NCBI RefSeq assembly: GCF_030769565.1
Contig: NZ_JAVCAP010000004.1
Location: 110,371 to 174,370 of the forward strand
Direction: 5' to 3'
DNA: 64,000 nt
From: Methylophilus aquaticus
GTDB lineage: Bacteria; Pseudomonadota; Gammaproteobacteria; Burkholderiales; Methylophilaceae
Shown here: positions 34,544 to 40,701 of the stretch, piece by piece
How the letters are laid out: every line of letters starts with the position of its first letter
Numbering within the stretch: position 1 is the stretch's first letter
Translations under genes and position numbers: made by a program
Notes under the pieces: generated by a model
Told to the model about the DNA's origin: nothing
The model's input: the letters and a program-made list of their open reading frames with translations, nothing else
Databases searched by the model: none

Positions 34544-35029
34544 TTAACTACTCAACCTTAGCATCAATACCAAATGGTCAATAGGCGAGGGCTGAAATCC
34601 GTAATGTTGGTAAAACGCTCTTGCTTTGTCATGCAGCGCATGTACGAGCAGTGCGCGGGCACCTAAATTTTGCGAAACAGTCATCGCGCGATTCACAGCA
34701 TCTTGCAACAATGCTCCGCCGAGTTTTAACCCTTGTGCACGTGTATCAACTGCGAGACGTGCCAGCACGAGCACCGGGATAGGGTCTGGCATATTGCGGC
34801 GCACGCCACCTGTTGCCATTTGGTGCGTGATTGCGCCAGCAGCAAGTGCGTAGTATCCATATACCTGCTGCGATTGATCGGTAACAACAAATGTTCTGCT
34901 TGCGCTACTGGATTGGTTGGCAAGTGCCCGGTGTTTGAGCCACTGATCTAACACCGCCTCTCCACAAGTAAAGTGGGCTAACTGATGATGTGCAGCCAGT
35001 GGCTCAGGTGCATTGAGGGCCAGGCTCAT
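34544..35029 (-). CDS. GNAT-family acetyltransferase toxin, TacT-like
   Basis: A 161-residue Gcn5-related N-acetyltransferase. It shows the TacT-type N-terminus (HFTCGEAVLDQWLKHRALAN), the acetyl-CoA-binding region LARLAVDTRAQGLKLGGALL with an (R/Q)xxGx(G/A)-like loop, and the C-terminal KARAFYQHYGFQPSP. Such toxins acetylate aminoacyl-tRNA and block translation. Its start overlaps the end of the antitoxin gene by 4 nt, typical of these pairs. The class is clear; toxicity of this copy is inferred. Confidence 0.87.
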   Translation of the reverse strand: MSLALNAPEPLAAHHQLAHFTCGEAVLDQWLKHRALANQSSSASRTFVVTDQSQQVYGYYALAAGAITHQMATGGVRRNMPDPIPVLVLARLAVDTRAQGLKLGGALLQDAVNRAMTVSQNLGARALLVHALHDKARAFYQHYGFQPSPIDHLVLMLRLSS

Positions 35030-35295
35030 GTTTTTTGCCAGGGGGCTTTCACCGCTAGTAAGCGTTCAAGGCCAGTATTTTGTTCTGGTGGCGCATCTAG
35101 CAGTTGTGTAAATCGTTGATATTTTTCCGCATCCAGCGAAAAGCAGACATGATCAAGCAGCACGGCTTGGGCACGCTCGCAGGCGGCTTCAAGCATAAAG
35201 TCTGATCGGTTTTTACCTAGCAGGCTGGCTGCTTGATCAATCAAATCTCGCTGTTGGGGCAGTGCACGTAGATTAATAGCGGCAGCACGCATCAT
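35026..35295 (-). CDS. TacA-like antitoxin (DUF1778, ribbon-helix-helix)
   Basis: An 89-residue protein with the DUF1778 pattern: an N-terminal beta strand and ribbon-helix-helix (AINLRALPQQRDLIDQAASL, then GKNRSDFMLEAACERAQ) and a flexible C-terminal tail (FTQLLDAPPEQNTGLERLL) that neutralises the acetyltransferase. It lies upstream of and overlaps the toxin gene. It should repress its own promoter through the repeats at 35309-35326. ATG at 35295 or 35292. Confidence 0.87.
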   Translation of the reverse strand: MMRAAAINLRALPQQRDLIDQAASLLGKNRSDFMLEAACERAQAVLLDHVCFSLDAEKYQRFTQLLDAPPEQNTGLERLLAVKAPWQKT

Positions 35296-35308
35296 GCAAT
35301 CCTTTTGT

Positions 35309-35346
35309 GTATACGTTAGATATACGAATTATCTATTTTTGTATAG
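35309..35346 (-). promoter_or_regulatory. Promoter/operator of the toxin-antitoxin pair
   Basis: Two TATACG repeats (35310-35315 and 35321-35326, 11 bp apart) lie just upstream of the antitoxin start in very A/T-rich DNA that also holds AATTATCTATTTTTGTATAG. Direct repeats one helical turn apart suit a ribbon-helix-helix repressor. Confidence 0.5.
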
Positions 35347-35409
35347 CTATTGTCAATACGGGGCTGTTTATGTCATTAGCTGACTTTGTTGCTGACCCTG
35401 TTTTTGCCA

Positions 35410-36270
35410 CTATTTTTTGCTTTGCAACTGGGTGAATTGCGTCTTGTAATCTTCTACCCATTGTTGCGCATGCCTGCGTTGTTTGGCGCTTGTCGTGGCA
35501 TGCAGGCTTGCGATGGTTTCACACGTGAGTTGCGTGACTTTTTCGATATACGTCTGATAAGCGACATTAGGGCTATTTTGCATGCGCTCAAAACCTGCGC
35601 GGACCAGTTGCGATTTTTCTTCGTTTGACGAGGCGGGATTTCGTAATGTCTTTAGAATAGTCAACGCATCTTCGTCGCGCCGCAAAATTTCGGCATAGAT
35701 CATCGCCGGGTCAATGCCATGCTTGGCGATGCTTTGTTTTAGCATGTTTATTTGTTTTTCGTTTAAATCGCCATAGACCTTTTCAGCAAAATCTGTGGAT
35801 TTTTCTAACCTGACTTCCCGCTGTTCTTCTGTCGTTTCCTGCCACCATTCGTCTTTCCATTCCTGGTTGCGTTTTTCCAGCTTTTTCTGCAAATGCTGCA
35901 GTTGTTTATCGCTCAGTGTATCGGCTACGTCCACGATGATAGGGATCATGTTTGTTTGAAGCGTTTGCGCATTGGATTTGATCGATTCAATACGCTGGCA
36001 GGCAGTTTGTGCACTCAGGTCATGACTTAAATCGTCGCTTATTTGATTCAACAATGAAACATAACGCGGTAACTCGTTTTTACGATGCCAGGCATGCAAT
36101 TCCTGCAGTGCGGGCTTGAGTTTGGCTTTTTGCGCTTCGCTGAAATTAAAATAATCATCCAGCCGCCATGCGATCAGTGCAGGTGCGTTGTTGTAAGCGG
36201 TTTTTACCAGGCTACAACTGATCATTGGAAACGCGAGCAGGAGGATGAAAATGGGTTTGATTATTCGCAT
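35410..36270 (-). CDS. DUF6279-like lipoprotein
   Basis: A 286-residue predicted lipoprotein: signal IIKPIFILLLAFPMISC with the lipid Cys at 19, then a highly charged, mostly helical body. Near the N-terminus it has LVKTAYNNAPALIAWRLDDYFNF and LKPALQELHAWHRKNELPRY, recognisable as the DUF6279 pattern. The start at 36270 is chosen over 36291 because it places the lipobox correctly. It is transcribed alone, with no obvious partner. The function of the family is not known to me. Confidence 0.75.
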   Translation of the reverse strand: MRIIKPIFILLLAFPMISCSLVKTAYNNAPALIAWRLDDYFNFSEAQKAKLKPALQELHAWHRKNELPRYVSLLNQISDDLSHDLSAQTACQRIESIKSNAQTLQTNMIPIIVDVADTLSDKQLQHLQKKLEKRNQEWKDEWWQETTEEQREVRLEKSTDFAEKVYGDLNEKQINMLKQSIAKHGIDPAMIYAEILRRDEDALTILKTLRNPASSNEEKSQLVRAGFERMQNSPNVAYQTYIEKVTQLTCETIASLHATTSAKQRRHAQQWVEDYKTQFTQLQSKK

Positions 36271-36386
36271 GGCTTTACGACCATGACTCATGCGCTAAGT
36301 TTGCGCTACCGTGAGGGATACGCCGAATAAATGGCTCCGCTAACTGTCTCGGCTCCTGCGTTCCGTGCGCCTTGCACTTTATTGCG

Positions 36387-36911
36387 CTAGCGAGGACGAT
36401 TTGGCGGTGGCGGCGGTGGATAATATCCAGACCCCACTGTCGAAGAGGGCGTATTGGCCGCCTTGGAGTAGGTTCTTGCCATGCTGGCAGGGACCGGGAT
36501 TTTATGTCCGGCCGCATACATGCATTGATAGTAGGCATTGTCATACTTATCCTGGGCGTTCATGCCGCTGATGGACGCGGTGTTGGCACCTGCGGCAGCG
36601 CCCGATAACCCGCCTACACCGGCCCCAATCGCAGCACCTTCACCGCCGCCAGTCGCTGCGCCGATGGCAGCACCGATGACCGTCCCGATAGCAGTGGTGC
36701 TTGCCAGGCTGGCGTTATATTGCTGGTTCACACTCTTGCCGCCAATTTGGGTGACGGCGTAATCACGGCAGGAGAGGTCATCGGCCCTGAAGTTGTTAAA
36801 GTCTTTGCCGGTGCCAGGCAGCGCCATATTGCTGGGGCCGGCGGGGTTGGTGACACAGGCTGCCAGGCCTAGGGTGAGGGCAATGACTGCCAGGGTGCGG
36901 GTTGTGCGCAT
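36387..36911 (-). CDS. Glycine-zipper lipoprotein
   Basis: A 174-residue protein with lipobox LGLAAC (Cys19) and a Gly/Ala-rich segment at ~75-110 (AIGTVIGAAIGAATGGG ... GVGGLSGAAAGA), the glycine-zipper pattern of small outer-membrane-associated proteins. It contains DKYDNAYYQCMYAAGH and ends in a poly-proline tail (PPPPPPNRPR). It is 9 nt from the gene at 36921 and transcribed after it, so the two are probably one operon. Envelope role inferred; no enzymatic motif seen. Confidence 0.75.
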   Translation of the reverse strand: MRTTRTLAVIALTLGLAACVTNPAGPSNMALPGTGKDFNNFRADDLSCRDYAVTQIGGKSVNQQYNASLASTTAIGTVIGAAIGAATGGGEGAAIGAGVGGLSGAAAGANTASISGMNAQDKYDNAYYQCMYAAGHKIPVPASMARTYSKAANTPSSTVGSGYYPPPPPPNRPR

Positions 36912-36920
36912 GGTGGCCTC

Positions 36921-37343
36921 CTATTTCACCGAGGCGTTGGCCGGTGGTGTGGGTGTGACCTGTTTCCAGCCTGCCGGGCAGTCTTTCACGTAGGGGTAGT
37001 AGCTGTCTGACTGCTCGCAGTAATACCAGTATGACGCAGCATTGTTATTGGCCGCGGGGGCAGTCTGTGTGGCCGGTGCAGAGGCGCTGTTGTCTTGCTC
37101 GATATACACTTGTGATTGGGGTTGTGTAATCACCACGGGCGGCGGGGTGTACACATAGGGGTAGGGATATGGGTATGGATTATAGGCGTAGGGGAAAAAC
37201 GGATAGGGTGCGCCGAAATAGAGGCCAATACCGCCACCGCCATGCCAGCCGCCGCGACCGGGTGGATGCGCCTGAGCGACCTGACTGCTGAAGGCAATCA
37301 AGGCAAACAGACCGATGAGACTGATGGATTTTAAATTGAACAT
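36921..37343 (-). CDS. Exported Pro/Tyr-rich protein
   Basis: A 140-residue secreted protein with signal peptide ISLIGLFALIAFSSQVAQA, then a Gly-rich segment, a Pro/Tyr/Phe-rich segment (YAYNPYPYPYPYVYTPPP), and a C-terminal part with YWYYCEQSDSYYPYVKDC, as seen in small hypothetical envelope proteins. The ATG at 37343 has a GGAGG ribosome site; an in-frame ATG at 37448 lacks one. It is the first gene of a two-gene unit with the glycine-zipper lipoprotein. Confidence 0.78.
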   Translation of the reverse strand: MFNLKSISLIGLFALIAFSSQVAQAHPPGRGGWHGGGGIGLYFGAPYPFFPYAYNPYPYPYPYVYTPPPVVITQPQSQVYIEQDNSASAPATQTAPAANNNAASYWYYCEQSDSYYPYVKDCPAGWKQVTPTPPANASVK

Positions 37344-37469
37344 AGCGCCTCCAGAAATGCATGTGTATATGGATTCTGACAGGCAATTGCGCAAAATTCT
37401 CCCGTTGGCAGGGGTCGGGTTTGTATCGGAGTGTATCTGTGTGGCCAAGCTTGAATGCGTTTGGCGCGC

Positions 37470-37516
37470 AGGCCAACCCTGTTTTTAACAGTACAGGCTA
37501 AAAGCAGGGTTGGCCT
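37470..37516. terminator. Long hairpin between the exported protein gene and the OYE gene
   Basis: A 12-bp perfect stem (AGGCCAACCCTG / CAGGGTTGGCCT) extends by about six further pairs around a short loop. It begins 6 nt past the OYE stop on the minus strand. No long T run follows, so termination efficiency is uncertain. Confidence 0.6.
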
Positions 37517-37521
37517 AAGGG

Positions 37522-38628
37522 TTACGCTTCTGTCGGGCTTCTGTACCTGGCTAGCCAGTGTGCATAAGGGGCGGGTAATACCCAGGCTGGATTTTCCTTA
37601 CCCAGTTGCTTGGCCGCAAAATATGACCAGTGCGGGTTTTCAAGGTGAGCGCGGCCTATCATGGCGAGGTCGAGCGCTTCGTTCCGGATGGCGTTATCGG
37701 CCAGTGAGGGCGCGCCAAAGCCCCATGCGGATGAGACCGGAATACCGGCCTCGTTGCGCACGCGTTGTGCCACTGGCGCCAGAAATGCCGGGCCCCAGGG
37801 AATATTGGTTTGCGGAATGGTAAAGCCGACGCTCACGCTCAGCATGTCCAGCCCGCGCTGTTTCCAGGCTTTGACCAGTTGAATCGATTCATTCAGGGTT
37901 TCTTCATCGTTACCATCGTATTCAATCACGCCGAATCTTGCCGTGAGTGGCAGGTTTTCCGGCCAGACTTCACGAATCGCTTCCAGTGTTTCAATCGTAA
38001 AACGTGCGCGATTCTCAAAGCTGCCTCCGTAAATATCTGTGCGATGGTTGGCATGGGCTGAAGTAAAGCTTTGCCCCAGGTAACCATGGGCAAAGTGGAT
38101 TTCCAGCCATTCGAATCCGGCATCCAGTGCGCGTTTGGCGGCAGCGACAAAGTCACTTTTTACACGGTCAATCTCATCAATCGTCATTTCCTTCGGCACA
38201 CGTGGCAGGTCACCGCCAAAAGCAATCGCTGAAGGGCCTATCGGTTGCCAGGCACGCGGGTCATTTTCTGGCATATGGTCATCGCCTTCCCACGGTTTGT
38301 TGGCGCTGGCTTTGCGGCCCGCGTGTGCAATCTGGATGCCTGGCACCGCACCTGCGGCTTTGATGGCCGCTGCAATGGCACGCAGTTGTTCTGTCTGTGT
38401 ATCGTTCCATAGCCCGAGGCAGCCTGGGGTGATGCGGCCTTCGGGTGCCACGCCAGTGGCTTCGACAATCACCAATCCGCTGCCACCACGCGCGAGGCTG
38501 GTGTAATGCGCCAGATGCCAGTCATTGGCGATGCCATCTTCTGCCATATATTGGCACATGGGCGGGATGGCAATGCGGTTGCGCAATGTGATGTCTTTTA
38601 AGGTGTAGCTTGAAAACAGGTCAGCCAT
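37522..38628 (-). CDS. Old Yellow Enzyme-family NADH:flavin oxidoreductase (YqjM type)
   Basis: A 368-residue FMN-dependent ene-reductase. Visible signatures are LKNRI-like LRNRIAIPPMCQYMA (with the Cys typical of the YqjM subclass), NDWHLAHYTSLARGG, IQIAHAGRKAS (catalytic His/Tyr region EIHFAHGYLGQSF), and the phosphate-binding end ALDLAMIGRAHLENP. These enzymes reduce activated C=C bonds with NAD(P)H. The ATG at 38628 follows AGGA; an in-frame start at 38715 would read through the operator. It is divergent from an ArsR-type regulator across a palindromic operator, suggesting induction by an electrophile or thiol-reactive compound. Confidence 0.92.
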   Translation of the reverse strand: MADLFSSYTLKDITLRNRIAIPPMCQYMAEDGIANDWHLAHYTSLARGGSGLVIVEATGVAPEGRITPGCLGLWNDTQTEQLRAIAAAIKAAGAVPGIQIAHAGRKASANKPWEGDDHMPENDPRAWQPIGPSAIAFGGDLPRVPKEMTIDEIDRVKSDFVAAAKRALDAGFEWLEIHFAHGYLGQSFTSAHANHRTDIYGGSFENRARFTIETLEAIREVWPENLPLTARFGVIEYDGNDEETLNESIQLVKAWKQRGLDMLSVSVGFTIPQTNIPWGPAFLAPVAQRVRNEAGIPVSSAWGFGAPSLADNAIRNEALDLAMIGRAHLENPHWSYFAAKQLGKENPAWVLPAPYAHWLARYRSPTEA

Positions 38629-38668
38629 AAACAGTCCTTTTAAAAAGTGTAGTGAACTACGGTGTTTA

Positions 38669-38704
38669 AATTCTATTGTTCGAATATAATCGAACAATAG
38701 AATT
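38669..38704. promoter_or_regulatory. Perfect palindromic operator between OYE and arsR-type genes
   Basis: AATTCTATTGTTCGA and its exact reverse complement are separated by 6 nt. It lies in the 104-nt divergent gap, 40 bp from the OYE start and 28 bp from the regulator start, so one bound dimer could block both promoters. Confidence 0.85.
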
Positions 38705-38732
38705 ATAGCAAGCACTGTGATAAATTCAGGCC

Positions 38733-39044
38733 ATGCGACAAATCAAACACCCGGCAATTGAACAAGTAGAATTGACAGACCTGATGTATGCGCTGTCTGA
38801 CCCGACACGGCTGGAGATCGTTGCGCGCCTGGCCGCTGCCGGGCGCAAAATGACGTGTGGCGAGTTTGACTTGAATCGTCCCAAATCCAGCATGTCACAC
38901 CACTTTAAAATTTTGCGCTCCGCCGGCCTGGTTGAAACGCTGATTGAAGGCACCGAGCATATGAATGCACTCAGAGTGGCCGATATTGAGCAGAAGTTTC
39001 CCGGTGTATTGCAGTCGGTACTCAAGGCGCTTGATCAAGCCTGA
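38733..39044 (+). CDS. ArsR-family transcriptional regulator
   Basis: A 103-residue winged-helix repressor with ALSDPTRLEIVARLAAAG, the recognition helix KSSMSHHFKILRSAGLVE and the wing LIEGTEHMNALR. The metal-binding ELCVCDL motif of classical ArsR is replaced by KMTCGEFD, leaving a single Cys, so it may sense oxidants or electrophiles rather than metals. It is divergent from the OYE gene with a shared operator. An EamA transporter gene follows 53 nt downstream in the same direction. Confidence 0.9.
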   Translation: MRQIKHPAIEQVELTDLMYALSDPTRLEIVARLAAAGRKMTCGEFDLNRPKSSMSHHFKILRSAGLVETLIEGTEHMNALRVADIEQKFPGVLQSVLKALDQA

Positions 39045-39097
39045 TCCGGCTTGATCCTGACCCAAACGCGCATGAAAATAACGCCGTAAAGCAATCT

Positions 39098-39964
39098 ATG
39101 CACACGATTAAAACGTATTTAATGGCCACCCTCGCCGCAGTATTTTGGGGCGCCAATTTCAATCTGGCCAAGCCTGTGCTGGCTGAAATGAGCCCATACA
39201 TTGCCGGGGCCAGCCGTTATGTATTGGCTGCGGCTGTGATGGTGTTGATTGTGTGCGTCAAGAAAGATGCGATCCCTTGGCGCCACTGGAAGGCCTATTT
39301 GACGTTGGGCGTGGTGGGCGTGTTTGGCTTCAACCTGTTTTTCTTTCTGGGGATGGAGACTTCTTCGGCCATCAATGGCGCGTTGATCATGGGGCTGAAC
39401 CCCTTGCTCACAGCGATTATCGGCTACCTGATGCTGGGTGACAAGCCGACCGTTCGGCAATTGATTGCGTTCCCGATTGGCATTGCCGGGGTGGCCATTG
39501 TGGTGCTGGGGGCGGGCGCCCACCTCACGGTGTCGATCGGTGATGTGTATATTTTAATCGCGAATTTCAACTGGGCACTTTATAACGTGCTGGTGAAAAA
39601 AAACATGCCGAAAGAGGTCAGCGGCATTGCAAGCACTGCGGGCATCATGAGTGTGGGCGCGGCTGCATTGAGTATCGCGGCCTGGATGCATGGTGACAGT
39701 GCTGTATTGCCGACCATGGGGGCAGGGTCGGCCCTGTTGATGATGTCTCTGTGCGGTGGCGTGTTGGCCTACCTGTTCTGGAACGCAAGCATCGCGCGTC
39801 TGGGTCCGTCAAAAGCAGCAATTTTCCTGAATCTGGTGCCAGTCACCACCATGGTGATCGCTGCATTTGAGCGTATGCCACCCACCCATGCGCAGCTATT
39901 TGGCGCTGTGCTGGTCATCAGTGCGGTAACGTTCAGTGCGTTTTCTCGGCCAGCAGCACGCTAG
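39098..39964 (+). CDS. EamA/DMT-family transporter
   Basis: A 288-residue membrane protein with ten hydrophobic segments in two homologous EamA halves (~5-140 and ~148-285), for example LMATLAAVFWGANFNLAKPV at the start and SLCGGVLAYLFWNASIARLG in the second half. Members export amino acids, nucleosides or other metabolites; the substrate cannot be inferred. It is likely co-transcribed with the ArsR-type regulator upstream. Confidence 0.9.
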   Translation: MHTIKTYLMATLAAVFWGANFNLAKPVLAEMSPYIAGASRYVLAAAVMVLIVCVKKDAIPWRHWKAYLTLGVVGVFGFNLFFFLGMETSSAINGALIMGLNPLLTAIIGYLMLGDKPTVRQLIAFPIGIAGVAIVVLGAGAHLTVSIGDVYILIANFNWALYNVLVKKNMPKEVSGIASTAGIMSVGAAALSIAAWMHGDSAVLPTMGAGSALLMMSLCGGVLAYLFWNASIARLGPSKAAIFLNLVPVTTMVIAAFERMPPTHAQLFGAVLVISAVTFSAFSRPAAR

Positions 39965-39993
39965 CGGTGAAGATTTGTGGCTGGAGCACGATG

Positions 39994-40659
39994 CTATGTA
40001 CTGGTCATCGCGGCAGCAACCAGTTGTTCAATTTCATTGGTGATGTCTGTCATCACACTCGCCACCACCGCAAACTCTTTGCCTGCACTCCCTGATCTGG
40101 CTGCAATCACCTGCGCATTAAACGAGACGATTTTGGCTTCCTTGGCAATCTTCTGGATGCTGTGCATCAGGCTTTCCTGTTTCTTGCGCCTGACCAGTTC
40201 GCATCGTTTGGATTCGTGTTCGTAGGTCATGGTGACTTGATTGAGGATGGTCACAATCATGCCTGCCTCTTCACCCAATGTCTGAATGACTGACTCTGGC
40301 AGACTTGCGCTTCTCTCAAAAGTGTCGATGGCGTGTGTGCAACGTTGAATAAACTGCTGGATTTTCGCCTCATTGTGATCAGGCCCAAACAATACTTTTT
40401 CCAACGCATCAAAGCAAATGCCAGGATACTCATGGTTACCATTGACTAACAGGGTGTGGGTCTGCACAAATAAGGTCAATGCCTCTTTGGCCTGCACAAT
40501 CGCCTGTGGCTGGTGCGCGCTGAACAGGATGTTCAGGACAATCCGTTGCGAGAGCATGCGCTGCCGTCCGGATAAATTGATCAGGGCCACCATCAAGTCA
40601 CTGTTGATCATGGCATGCTGCGTGGGTTTATCCGTCTTTTTGAATGCGTTCATGGACAT
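39994..40659 (-). CDS. Soluble PilJ-domain/MCP-tip-like protein at the end of the nitrate cluster
   Basis: A 221-residue protein with no transmembrane segment. The N-terminal half has INLSGRQRMLSQRIVLNILF, the PilJ/NarX-type sensor helix found in type IV pilus and nitrate-responsive transducers. The C-terminal part, AKIVSFNAQVIAARSGSAGK followed by EFAVVASVMTDIT, resembles the hairpin tip of methyl-accepting chemotaxis proteins, without the long coiled coil. It lies 43 nt after nasA in the same direction. A cytoplasmic nitrate/nitrite-sensing or signalling role is inferred from context. A later ATG (codon 3) may be used. Confidence 0.75.
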   Translation of the reverse strand: MSMNAFKKTDKPTQHAMINSDLMVALINLSGRQRMLSQRIVLNILFSAHQPQAIVQAKEALTLFVQTHTLLVNGNHEYPGICFDALEKVLFGPDHNEAKIQQFIQRCTHAIDTFERSASLPESVIQTLGEEAGMIVTILNQVTMTYEHESKRCELVRRKKQESLMHSIQKIAKEAKIVSFNAQVIAARSGSAGKEFAVVASVMTDITNEIEQLVAAAMTST

Positions 40660-40701
40660 ATTGTCAGCTTAGGAAGTGTGAAGTCTTGCGCTGCGGAACG
40701 G

